Below the pieces are notes generated by a model. That model was not told where the DNA came from. It ran no database searches and saw only the letters and a program-made list of their open reading frames with translations. 16,034 bases of DNA from SIG607 sp045655165 (GTDB taxonomy: Bacteria; Bacillota; Clostridia; Oscillospirales; Acutalibacteraceae), in NCBI GenBank assembly GCA_045655165.1, contig JAZOOT010000050.1, positions 1 to 16,034 on the forward strand. The letters are read 5' to 3'. This document shows positions 10,001 through 15,855 of the stretch, piece by piece (position 1 is the stretch's first letter; each line of letters begins with the position of its first letter). The translations under genes were made by a program, and so were the position numbers.

Positions 10001-10482
10001 ATATGTATATTAAACTGCTAAATGATGCCATGAACGGAATTGAAACCGAACCCAAGGCCGAAAACGAAGACTGTTTAATTGATTTAAATGTTTCGGCTCA
10101 TATTCCCGAAAGTTATATTGCTTCGCTTTCTGCCCGTCTTGGAATTTACAAACGAATTGCAGATATTAAAACAAAAGAGGATTTGCTTGATGTGGTTGAT
10201 GAACTTATTGACCGCTTTGGTGATATACCAAAAAGTGTTTGGGGACTTTTATATGTGGCTTTAATAAGGGCAAATGCCATGGCAAACGGTGTTAAGGAAA
10301 TTAAAATTAGAAAAAATGAAATTACCTTTTATTTAAAAGAGCAAAACGGCGAACTGTTTTTAAAACTTGGCGGTGTGTTTGGAAACCGTATACGGCTTTA
10401 TAGCGACGGCACAATTGGACTTAAGCAAAAAGAGGGGCAAAATTTATTAGACACTCTTAAGGAATTAAGTGAGGCATTTTAA
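7057..10482 (+). CDS. mfd: Transcription-repair coupling factor Mfd
   Basis: ATP-driven translocase that removes RNA polymerase stalled at DNA lesions and recruits UvrA for nucleotide excision repair. It has 1141 residues, near the family norm. Visible parts in order: N-terminal UvrB-like region with GQFAKRGGIVDVF; a CarD-like polymerase-interaction domain from about residue 488 (EGDRVVHTAHGIGVF); the FPYEETPDQ box; Walker A GDVGFGKT (637-644); DEEQ Walker B (738-741); LSATPIPRT; QVYYLHNRVETI; the helicase motif QLRGRVGRS; and the C-terminal TRCF domain. All helicase motifs look intact. The ATG follows the pth stop codon immediately and has no nearby Shine-Dalgarno sequence, so translation is probably coupled to pth. 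A short in-frame tandem repeat lies at 7523-7560. No terminator follows the stop codon; a promoter-like sequence and a hairpin cluster begin within 20 bases. Confidence 0.98.
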   Translation: MENNLQFLNYCLDGEEAFVNTSQAVLTGQLPAVVTGITDVHKALFCSALYQKTKKQLLVVCENEAQAHSLCDDINALGSRALLYCYKDFNLIKSVTASKEYEHQRIDTLSAIADGAIPVVVTSPDGLMQRTLPKEVLRKREIKLAVGQEVEIPDFCYTLCEAGYTLCETVEGEGQFAKRGGIVDVFAVNGKEPFRIEFFGNEIDSISCFEVETQRRTDTQNEIVISPASESLCENERLAEILENHIKENPDLSEKRIKIIKEDITALKNGGFVPTDRYLPLIYSDFTTLFDYLQDAVCVVCESAQVTEKATNIETLQNEDSISLLEEGYIGKNCDKFTLTKNEFCEKVFGGVVLDNFMRAKYQNAPKYVGNMEAKRISAFSGEINGLVEDISFGVKTKKTAVLAGEERAAKALCEALCEKGLPAVYMQKPELKKGVVTVCTGFLTSGFELPVSNITVVTCKKFRGNTKKLAKRNKNSAPIGSLNEIKEGDRVVHTAHGIGVFAGVQTIQNGTVKKDYIKIRYSGQDVLYVPVTGLDLVSRYIGADSDTVKLNKLGSDQWQKTKTRVRKAVKDMAKEMTELYAKRMAIKGYAFSPDTDFQNDFERRFPYEETPDQLRSVEQIKADMEKDTPMDRLLCGDVGFGKTEVALRAAFKCVCDSKQCAILVPTTLLAMQHFKTALARVGNMPIEIRLLSRFVSPKQIKNTIKELRDGRADIVIGTHRLISEDVAFKDLGLVIIDEEQRFGVAQKEKLKKLYPAVDILTLSATPIPRTLNMALSGMRDMSVIEEAPGERHPVQTFVLEQNNSILYDAIRKELRRGGQVYYLHNRVETIYKVASRLQTAIPEARFAVAHGKMGEDELSNVWRQLLEHEIDVLVCTTIIETGVDVPNCNTLIIEDADRFGLSQLHQLRGRVGRSPRRASAYFCFRPSKALNEDAVKRLQAIRQFTAFGAGFNIALRDLEIRGAGSVLGGAQHGNMEAVGYDMYIKLLNDAMNGIETEPKAENEDCLIDLNVSAHIPESYIASLSARLGIYKRIADIKTKEDLLDVVDELIDRFGDIPKSVWGLLYVALIRANAMANGVKEIKIRKNEITFYLKEQNGELFLKLGGVFGNRIRLYSDGTIGLKQKEGQNLLDTLKELSEAF
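7523..7560 (+). repeat. In-frame 21-bp-period tandem repeat inside mfd
   Basis: GTTACACCCTTTGCGAA occurs twice, at 7523-7539 and 7544-7560, with a 21-base period. It encodes YTLCEAG followed by YTLCETV just before the conserved GQFAKRGG motif. Because the second unit aligns with the usual GY...VEG segment, the first unit may be a slippage duplication. Confidence 0.8.
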
Positions 10483-10489
10483 AAATTTA

Positions 10490-10518
10490 TAGACTTTTTG
10501 CTGGTTTTATAATATAAT
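10490..10518 (+). promoter_or_regulatory. Promoter-like sequence directly after mfd, at the edge of the hairpin array
   Basis: TAGACT (10490-10495, 4 of 6 matches to TTGACA), a 17-base spacer and TATAAT (10513-10518). A second TATAAT overlaps at 10508-10513. The predicted start near 10525 would place all six hairpins at the front of the transcript leading into the lipoprotein gene at 10747. A lone TATAAT at 10712-10717, with no well-spaced -35, could be an alternative closer start. Confidence 0.6.
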
Positions 10519-10625
10519 GGTATAGGTTAGGCGAAACAAGATTGTTTCGCCGCAAAATCTTTGATTTTGCGACAAATTTTCAATAAAAATTTGTCCTATT
10601 CCATTGCAATGAGTGCCCAGCAAAA
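10496..10625 (+). repeat. Imperfect ~130-bp inverted repeat enclosing three hairpins
   Basis: The outer arms are TTTTGCTGG (10496-10504) with CCAGCAAAA (10617-10625), and AATGGTATAGG (10516-10526) with CCTATTCCATT (10595-10605, one mismatch), at matching distances. Between the arms lie three perfect hairpins, giving a cloverleaf-like fold in single-stranded DNA or RNA. It resembles a palindromic intergenic element (MITE, BOX or REP-like). No transposase and no second copy are seen in this window. Confidence 0.6.
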
Positions 10626-10700
10626 TTAAATATTAAAATTTAATTTTGCTTAAGCCACTTAAAAAGTGGCTTGTCGAAGCGCTTTTTAGCCTTTCGACAA
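10530..10700 (+). other. Array of six adjacent hairpins between mfd and the PrsA-like gene
   Basis: H1: GGCGAAACA (10530-10538) with TGTTTCGCC (10543-10551). H2: GCAAAATC (10552-10559) with GATTTTGC (10563-10570). H3: GACAAATTTT (10571-10580) with its complement at 10586-10595. H4: AGCAAAATTAAAT (10619-10631) with ATTTAATTTTGCT (10638-10650). H5: AAGCCACTT (10652-10660) with AAGTGGCTT (10664-10672). H6: TTGTCGAA (10671-10678) with TTCGACAA (10693-10700), continued inward by GCT/AGC. H1-H3 abut with no spacing. None is followed by a T-run, so these are not ordinary terminators. The left arms of H1-H4 look alike (purine-rich, G-C-A/G-A-A-A). The array could be a structured leader RNA, a small RNA, or a repeated palindromic element. 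Structure confidence is high; function is unknown. Confidence 0.8.
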
Positions 10701-10746
10701 ACTACAATCATTATAATAAAGTAATAAATTTTAGGAGGATATTAAA

Positions 10747-11778
10747 ATGAAGATTTTAAAATCTGTTTTGGCTTTAGTTTTGGCTTTGGCGCTTGTGTTT
10801 AGTTTTGCGGGTTGCCACGGCGCTAACGAAGTTGCAGTAACTTATGGTGATATTGAATTTACTTCGGGTGTTTATGCCTTGGCACTTTTAAACGCCGACA
10901 GCGAAGCGAGGTCTTTGGTAGATGCTGAAAATACAGATAGCCAAACCGAAATTGATTATTTAAAACAAAAGGTTGAAGATAAACCCTTTGAACAGTGGGT
11001 TAAAGACAGGGCAATGGAAAACCTTGCAATGCAGGCGGCATACCGCAAACTTTGTGCCGAAAACGGCCTTAAGTTAGAAGACAGCGAAATTCAAGAAATT
11101 GAATCAATGGCTAATTATTACTATTCGTATTACGAAGCGCTTCTTTCGGCAAACGGCATTGGCGAAAAAAGTTATGCCGAACTTATGAAAGGCGACAGCT
11201 TTGGCGATAAGTACTTTATGTTCCTTTACGGCAAAGACGGTGAAAAAGAAGTAGCCGAAGAAGAACTTAAAACTTTTTATAACACCAACTATCGCACTGC
11301 ACTTTTGTTGCAGGGCAGTTATGCTTCGCTTGAAGAAACCGCAAAGGCAGACCTTAAAGCAAAACTTGAAGCTGCTAAAACGCGTCTTGACAAGGGCGAC
11401 AGCATTATAGCGGTTTATAACGAATTTAACGAAGTTACCGATGAAAACGCTGCCGATAAAGAAAAAGATGTTATGGCACTTTTGGCAAACAGCGAAGTTG
11501 ATTCAACTTACGGCTTTGCTAAGTGGAACGAAATTAAAGATTTAAAAGCAGGACAAACAGTTTTCATTGACAGCACCGGAGAATCTTGTTTTTACGTTAT
11601 TAAAATTGTAAATACTTCTTCCGATGAAACTTACTTTACCGACCTTAAAGACACTTTGCTTCACGCATTAAAGGGCGAAGAATACAACGAATTTATAAAA
11701 GAATACACAAAAGGCCTTACACCAAAGGTAAACAAATACGCAATCGGTGCTTTTAAGGTAAAAAATATTAAATACTAA
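10747..11778 (+). CDS. SurA/PrsA-like foldase lipoprotein with degenerate parvulin region
   Basis: 343 residues. A lipoprotein signal peptide ends in the lipobox SFAGC with C23 as the lipid-modified residue; AGGAGG at 10733-10738, 8 bases before the ATG, fixes the start. Residues about 24-180 are mostly helical and charged, like the SurA/PrsA N-terminal chaperone domain. Residues about 183-290 follow the outline of a parvulin domain (helical LEAAKTRLDKGDSI segment, then LKAGQTVFIDSTGESCFYVIKI), but the GGDLG-type motif and recognisable active-site histidines are missing. It therefore probably acts as an extracytoplasmic chaperone for secreted proteins without isomerase activity. Its place after pth-mfd matches the conserved clostridial order pth-mfd-PrsA-like, which supports the call. 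The spoVT gene often found next is absent. It is separated from mfd by the hairpin array, so it is probably expressed from its own promoter. Confidence 0.75.
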   Translation: MKILKSVLALVLALALVFSFAGCHGANEVAVTYGDIEFTSGVYALALLNADSEARSLVDAENTDSQTEIDYLKQKVEDKPFEQWVKDRAMENLAMQAAYRKLCAENGLKLEDSEIQEIESMANYYYSYYEALLSANGIGEKSYAELMKGDSFGDKYFMFLYGKDGEKEVAEEELKTFYNTNYRTALLLQGSYASLEETAKADLKAKLEAAKTRLDKGDSIIAVYNEFNEVTDENAADKEKDVMALLANSEVDSTYGFAKWNEIKDLKAGQTVFIDSTGESCFYVIKIVNTSSDETYFTDLKDTLLHALKGEEYNEFIKEYTKGLTPKVNKYAIGAFKVKNIKY

Positions 11779-11800
11779 TATAAAAGTTTTGTAAAAAGTG

Positions 11801-11829
11801 TTGCAAACTTTATTCTTTTATGGTATATT
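11801..11829 (+). promoter_or_regulatory. Extended -10 sigma-A promoter of the solute-binding protein gene
   Basis: TTGCAA (11801-11806), a 17-base spacer and TATATT (11824-11829), with TG at 11821-11822 giving an extended -10. The predicted start is near 11836. AAGGAG (11861-11866) is the ribosome site for the ATG at 11876. Confidence 0.8.
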
Positions 11830-11834
11830 TATTG

Positions 11835-11850
11835 TGTATCTTGGGATACA
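11835..11850 (+). promoter_or_regulatory. Operator-like inverted repeat at the transcription start
   Basis: TGTATC-TTGG-GATACA is a perfect 6-bp inverted repeat with a 4-base centre, lying on the predicted start site. It could bind a dimeric repressor or form a small 5' hairpin in the mRNA. Confidence 0.45.
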
Positions 11851-11875
11851 AAATTATTAAAAGGAGATTTAAATT

Positions 11876-13231
11876 ATGAAATTTAGAAAACTAATTTCAT
11901 TACTCATGGCAGTTGCCATGGTTTTGTCTTTGTTGGCAATGGCTGGTTGCGGTGATAAAAAAACGGTTTCCGGCGGAAATGACGACAGCGCAGCAAGTGA
12001 AGAAGAATTCTTTGCCGATATGCCTAACGAACTTCGCGGAACAACCGTTAAGTTTGCCACCTGGATTGACCATAAGAACGTAGACGCTACAGCTAATGTT
12101 CTTCAAGGTTTTGAAAGAGAAACCGGTATGAAAAGCGAAATTGTTGCAGTACCTGAGGGTTCATACATACCCAAACTTAACTCTTTAATTGCGGCTGATG
12201 AAGCTCCCGATGTTGTTGTTGATAACGGCGAATTTCCCAACACCTTGCGCCTTTTAAGCCCATTAAGCTGGGAAGAAAACGCCATTGACCCGAAGGACCC
12301 ATTCTGGGACCAAGGTGCCACCGAAATTTACACCGTGGGCAAATATGCTTACCTTGTAAACGCTAAAAACTCTACCTTTAATATGGGCGGTTCTTTTGTT
12401 CTTTACAACAAAAACTCCCTTGAAGAAGAAGGAATTAAAACTCCCAAACAGTTAGTAGAAGAAGACAACTGGAACCTTGATTCTTTTGCTGCAACACTTC
12501 GCCAAATGAAACAGCGTTACAGAAATGACGGACCTGTGGCTAACATTAACGTTCACTCTATTATGGACATGATGGGCGCTTCGGAAATTAAAAGAAACAA
12601 AGAAACGGGTCTGTTTGAAAACGGCTTGCGCTCGCCTGAAGCTCTTGCCGCTTTACAGTGGTGTATTAAGTTACAAGACGAAGGTCTTGTTAACGTGTTT
12701 ATGGAAGGCAGGGGCGGTGAAATACCAAGCGGCGGCATGGTACTTGGCGGTGGTTATTCACTTCGCAACAAACCCGGTTGGTTCTATGAAGACAACTGGG
12801 ATGATTACGACATGGTGCAGTGCCCGAAGATAAACGCAGAAGATACAGAATACCCCAAAACCACCTTTATTCGCGGTTACGGCGTGTGCAAGGGTTCTAA
12901 GAACCCCAAAGGCGCAGGTTACTTCTTGCGTTACTTCCTTAACGGCGACAATTACGACCTTAACGAAGTTTACAAAAACGAAGCTTGCGTGCAAATGTGG
13001 AAAGACCTTCGCGCAAATTATAACGACTACGAAGATGCCGACTTTGAATATGGCTGCCGTAAAATTATAGACCCTGATGCAAGCACCGTTCTTAGCGGTA
13101 TGATGGCTACTCTTGTTAAAACTTCTTACTCTCAGCTTGGTACTGAACTTTCTAAAACTCAGAACACGGTTGACGCTGCAGTTAATAAGGGTAACGAAAT
13201 CATTAACGAGGTTTTAAGTGCTCAGCAATAA
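11876..13231 (+). CDS. ABC transporter solute-binding lipoprotein, family 1 (carbohydrate type)
   Basis: 451 residues. The signal peptide ends in lipobox AMAGC with C25 as the lipidated residue, so the protein should be anchored outside the membrane. After an acidic linker comes the core of the family 1 solute-binding fold: ELRGTTVKFATW, then FERETGMKSEIV, LIAADEAPDVVV, DPFWDQGATEIY, LYNKNSLEEEGIKTP, EEDNWNLDSF and GYGVCKGSKNPKGAGYFL. This family typically captures mono- or oligosaccharides for ABC importers; the ligand cannot be read from sequence. No permease or ATPase gene is nearby, so it is an orphan here and must use a transporter encoded elsewhere. It has its own promoter with an operator-like palindrome and its own terminator. 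A decayed paralogue follows at 13329-14371. Confidence 0.92.
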   Translation: MKFRKLISLLMAVAMVLSLLAMAGCGDKKTVSGGNDDSAASEEEFFADMPNELRGTTVKFATWIDHKNVDATANVLQGFERETGMKSEIVAVPEGSYIPKLNSLIAADEAPDVVVDNGEFPNTLRLLSPLSWEENAIDPKDPFWDQGATEIYTVGKYAYLVNAKNSTFNMGGSFVLYNKNSLEEEGIKTPKQLVEEDNWNLDSFAATLRQMKQRYRNDGPVANINVHSIMDMMGASEIKRNKETGLFENGLRSPEALAALQWCIKLQDEGLVNVFMEGRGGEIPSGGMVLGGGYSLRNKPGWFYEDNWDDYDMVQCPKINAEDTEYPKTTFIRGYGVCKGSKNPKGAGYFLRYFLNGDNYDLNEVYKNEACVQMWKDLRANYNDYEDADFEYGCRKIIDPDASTVLSGMMATLVKTSYSQLGTELSKTQNTVDAAVNKGNEIINEVLSAQQ

Positions 13232-13237
13232 TTAACT

Positions 13238-13270
13238 AAGAAGTGTGCGGTTTTACCGCACACTTCTTTT
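13238..13270 (+). terminator. Intrinsic terminator after the solute-binding protein gene
   Basis: A perfect 13-bp stem, AAGAAGTGTGCGG (13238-13250) with CCGCACACTTCTT (13256-13268), surrounds a TTTTA loop and ends in a T-run. Confidence 0.95.
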
Positions 13271-13271
13271 A

Positions 13272-13303
13272 TTGCAAAAGGGAAATATATGTGTTAGTAT
13301 AAT
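13272..13303 (+). promoter_or_regulatory. Weak promoter of the decayed solute-binding paralogue
   Basis: TTGCAA (13272-13277) lies 17 bases before TAGTAT (13295-13300) and 20 bases before the better TATAAT (13298-13303). The spacing is poorer than at the intact paralogue, but the -35 hexamer is the same. The ribosome site (AGGAAA) is also weak. Confidence 0.45.
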
Positions 13304-13328
13304 CATATATTTTATATTAGGAAAAAAT

Positions 13329-14371
13329 ATGAAGTTAAAAAGGTTTTTAAGTTTGCTGTTGGTTTTTGTTTTAACTTTTACTTTGCTTTTTGTGACAGGG
13401 TGCAAAAAAGAAAACAACTCTAACGCTCCGGGTGTGAATGATGAATACACCGAAGAAGACCTTTTTCTTGATATGCCTAACGAACTTCGCGGTACAAAAG
13501 TTCAATATGCAACTTGGGGCAATCCAACAGGCGAACTTACCCGAGAGTTTGAAAAATTAACGGGAATGGATTTTCAAGCCATAAACGTGCCGGAAGGTTC
13601 TTACGTAATTAAATTATTGTCTTTAATAACTGCTGATGAAGCACCTGATATTTTTATGGAAAACGGCGATTTCCCGCGCACCTTAAAGGTTGTTCAACCG
13701 CTTTAAAAAAACAACCGGTATTGACGCTTCCGACCCGTTTTGGGACCAAGATATTGTAAAAAAATATACTATTGGCGGTTTGCCTTACTTAATTGAATCG
13801 GCAAACTCAAAAACCAATAAAATTGGCCCTGTTGTTCATTTTAATAAAACAGCTTTAACCGAAAACGGAATTAAAACTCCTGCACAGTTGATTGAAGAAG
13901 ACAACTGGAATTTAGACAGTTTTACCGAAATTATGACACAGGCACAACAGCGTTGCTTGGTTGCCCAAGGTTAACAAAGATGATGCTGATTATCCTTATT
14001 TTTCTACCACCGGCGGTTATGGTATTTGCAAGGGAGCCAAAAACCTAATTGGTGCAGGTTATTTCTTGCGTTTTTACTTAAACAATGACAACCGCGATTT
14101 AGAAGAATTCTTTAAAACACCGGAAGCAAGGGCTGTTTGCGAAGAAATTCAAAGAAAATCAAACCGCGATAACGTTAACTATAATTATGTTGTGCGTTTA
14201 ATTCTGTTCCCCGACAGCAGCAACGTTTTAGGCGGGTTTGTGTGGCAAATTTGTTCAACAGCAAACTATAATCAGCTGGGTCGGGCAATATCTTCGGCAA
14301 ACAACAAAATAGACGAAAGAGTTATTAAAGCAAACCAATTTATTGCCGAAGTTAAGGCGTCAAATCAATAA
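13329..14371 (+). pseudogene. Decayed paralogue of the upstream solute-binding lipoprotein
   Basis: Three reading-frame pieces together trace the intact protein at 11876-13231. Piece 1 (13329-13706) begins MKLKRFLSLLL, has lipobox FVTGC (C25) and keeps DMPNELRGTKV and LITADEAPDIF, then stops at TAA after VVQPL. Piece 2 (from about 13704, +1 frame, to 13974) resumes with TTGIDASDPFWDQ and keeps EEDNWNLDSF. Piece 3 (from about 13961, another frame, to 14371) resumes with PKVNKDDADYPYF and runs to the normal C-terminus, IAEVKASNQ. Compared with the intact gene, about 2 bases are lost near 13707 and about 296 bases are lost near 13954-13963, removing roughly 100 residues of the central lobe. The ATG at 13329 matches the intact gene's start. 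Short stretches, such as the DMPNELRG codons, are still identical in DNA. Two independent lesions make a functional binding protein unlikely. Confidence 0.9.
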
Positions 14372-14406
14372 TTTAAAAAAATTTTCAAAAATTTTTAAAA
14401 AAACCA

Positions 14407-14435
14407 TTGATTTTTGTGAATATGTATGATATAAT
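14407..14435 (+). promoter_or_regulatory. Very strong sigma-A promoter of the small peptide gene
   Basis: TTGATT (14407-14412), exactly 17 bases, then perfect TATAAT (14430-14435) preceded by TGA (extended -10). The A/T tract at 14371-14405 upstream could act as an UP element. The predicted start is near 14442, giving a leader of about 38 bases. Confidence 0.88.
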
Positions 14436-14479
14436 CGTTACGAAAGAATGAGTTTATATCACTTTTTGGAGGTGCCATA

Positions 14480-14617
14480 GTGAAAAAAGCATACATTGCG
14501 CCTGAAGCTTTGTTCATAAGCTTGGCAGTAGAAGACAACACAAACTTTGGTGAAGGTATTAACGACCTTTCCACTAACCTTAATGATGAGGATATTTTTG
14601 GGGAAATCTTTAATTAA
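14480..14617 (+). CDS. Unrecognised 45-residue acidic peptide
   Basis: Starts at GTG, 7 bases after a strong GGAGG (14468-14472); no ATG competes. The product begins MKKAYIAPEALFISL and ends NDEDIFGEIFN. It carries 9 acidic residues and only 2 lysines, no cysteine, and no clear membrane segment or signal peptide. A strong promoter lies just upstream and a terminator just downstream, so it is expressed as its own short transcript. Short Firmicutes and Bacteroidota proteins opening with MKK-x-Y-x-x-P-E are seen recurrently and their function is mostly unknown; the resemblance to precursor peptides with a conserved leader and variable tail is suggestive only. No modification enzyme or exporter gene is nearby. 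It could instead be a leader peptide controlling read-through into the kinase gene at 14703. I do not assign a function. Confidence 0.75.
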   Translation: MKKAYIAPEALFISLAVEDNTNFGEGINDLSTNLNDEDIFGEIFN

Positions 14618-14638
14618 TTTTAGCACTTACTTATAATA

Positions 14639-14675
14639 AAGCTGTGGCAGTTTTCTGTTGCAGCTTTTTATTTTC
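14639..14675 (+). terminator. Intrinsic terminator between the peptide gene and the kinase gene
   Basis: AAGCTGTGGCAG (14639-14650) pairs over 12 positions (three G-T wobbles) with CTGTTGCAGCTT (14655-14666) around TTTT, and is followed by a T-rich run. Only 16 bases separate it from the ribosome site of the kinase gene. Confidence 0.88.
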
Positions 14676-14702
14676 CCTTAAAAAAGGAAAAGGAGAGTAA
14701 AA

Positions 14703-15803
14703 ATGACCGATAGAATTAAAAAAATTTGCGACCGCTTTTGTTTTAACGGCGTAGCTGTTACCGCCGAACCAACCGGTTGCGGCCATATTAACGACACTTT
14801 CCGTGTTGTTACCAATACAAATCACGAATATTTGCTTCAAAGAATGAATCACAATGTTTTTGAGGATATTGATGGTCTTATGCAAAATGTTGGCAGCGTA
14901 ACCGAACATATTAAAGCAAAGATATTAGAAAACGGCGGAAACACCGAAAGGGAATGCCTTACAATAATTCCTACCACCGATAACAAGTTTTACATTAACG
15001 ATACCGATGGTTGTTGGCGCGCATACATATATATAAACGGCACAAAAACTTTGCAAACTGCACAAAATGCCGAAGAGATGTATTCGGCAGGTTTGGCTTT
15101 TGGCAGGTTCCAGTCAATGTTAGATGATTACCCTGCCGAAACTTTGCGTGAAACCATACCCGACTTCCACAACACTCCAAAGCGTTACCAAAACTTTTTA
15201 ACTATAGTTTCCAAAGATAGTTATAACAGGGTTGCAAATGCGAGTGATGAAATTGCTTGGGTAAAATCGCATAAGGGTTATTGTTCGCTGCTTACCGATA
15301 AACTTGATGGCGGTGAAATTCCTATTCGTGTTACACATAACGATACCAAAATAAATAACTGTATGTTAGACGCCGAAACCGGCGCGCCGCTTGTTGTTAT
15401 AGATTTAGATACCGTTATGCCCGGCCTTGCGGCTTACGACTTTGGCGATGCAATTCGCTTTGGTGCAACCTTTGCAGCCGAAGACGAAACCGACCTCAAA
15501 AAAGTAAAGTTTGAACTTGACCTTTACGAAGGTTTTGCAAAGGGCTTTATGACAGGTTGCGGCAAACTGTTTACAAAAGAAGAAGTGCTGTCGCTTCCCC
15601 TTGGCTGCATTATTATGACGCTTGAATGCGGTATGCGTTTCTTAACCGACTATCTTGACGGCGACCGTTATTTTAAAACAAAATACAAACGCCATAATTT
15701 AGACCGCTGCCGTACACAGTTTGCTTTGGCAGACCAAATGATAGAAAACCTAAATAAAATGAATAAAATTGTTTTAAAACATTATAAAAAGGTGCTTGAG
15801 TAA
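14703..15803 (+). CDS. APH-fold sugar kinase, probably N-acetylhexosamine 1-kinase-like
   Basis: 366 residues in the aminoglycoside-phosphotransferase (APH/choline kinase) fold, about the length of bifidobacterial NahK. The N-lobe carries GCGHINDTFRVV and the hinge-side YLLQRMN segment. The catalytic loop is H212-N-D214-T-K-I-N-N219, giving catalytic Asp and metal-binding Asn, and the metal-binding DFG-equivalent is D234-L-D236 within VIDLDTVMPG, followed by AYDFGDAIR. The VIDLDTVMPG plus YDFGDAIRFG combination is what I associate with NahK-like kinases, which phosphorylate GlcNAc or GalNAc at C1 in host-glycan and amino-sugar use; related genes were once labelled mucin desulfatases. The substrate here is inferred, and homoserine- or other sugar-kinase activity is possible. 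AGGAG at 14691-14695 fixes the start. There is no room for a promoter after the preceding terminator, so expression depends on read-through from 14407. Its partner genes (lacto-N-biose phosphorylase, epimerase, uridylyltransferase) are not in the window. Confidence 0.82.
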   Translation: MTDRIKKICDRFCFNGVAVTAEPTGCGHINDTFRVVTNTNHEYLLQRMNHNVFEDIDGLMQNVGSVTEHIKAKILENGGNTERECLTIIPTTDNKFYINDTDGCWRAYIYINGTKTLQTAQNAEEMYSAGLAFGRFQSMLDDYPAETLRETIPDFHNTPKRYQNFLTIVSKDSYNRVANASDEIAWVKSHKGYCSLLTDKLDGGEIPIRVTHNDTKINNCMLDAETGAPLVVIDLDTVMPGLAAYDFGDAIRFGATFAAEDETDLKKVKFELDLYEGFAKGFMTGCGKLFTKEEVLSLPLGCIIMTLECGMRFLTDYLDGDRYFKTKYKRHNLDRCRTQFALADQMIENLNKMNKIVLKHYKKVLE

Positions 15804-15820
15804 GCGCCTTTTTTGTTTTT
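15789..15820 (+). terminator. Terminator overlapping the kinase stop codon
   Basis: AAGGTGCTT (15789-15797) pairs with AAGCGCCTT (15802-15810), loop GAGT, followed by a T-run. The stem includes the last codons and the TAA at 15801-15803. Confidence 0.9.
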
Positions 15821-15855
15821 AATTGTGGTTTAATAATGGAAAAAACACAAGATAT

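Noticed and set aside
10530..10700. Hairpins as intrinsic terminators of mfd, or as a CRISPR array
   Set aside because: No stem is followed by a T-run, and the units are not equal-length direct repeats with spacers.
11783..11811. Possible terminator hairpin after the PrsA-like gene (AAAGTTT/AAACTTT)
   Set aside because: The stem is only 7 A/T-rich pairs with a 15-base loop, and it overlaps the -35 box of the next gene.
13245..13328. Upstream ATG extension of the decayed solute-binding gene (start at 13245)
   Set aside because: The 28 extra codons run through the preceding terminator and the promoter and precede a normal lipoprotein signal peptide starting at 13329.
14703..15803. Aminoglycoside resistance phosphotransferase
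   Set aside because: The fold is shared, but the VIDLDTVMPG and YDFGDAIRFG motifs and the length fit NahK-like sugar kinases rather than drug-modifying enzymes.
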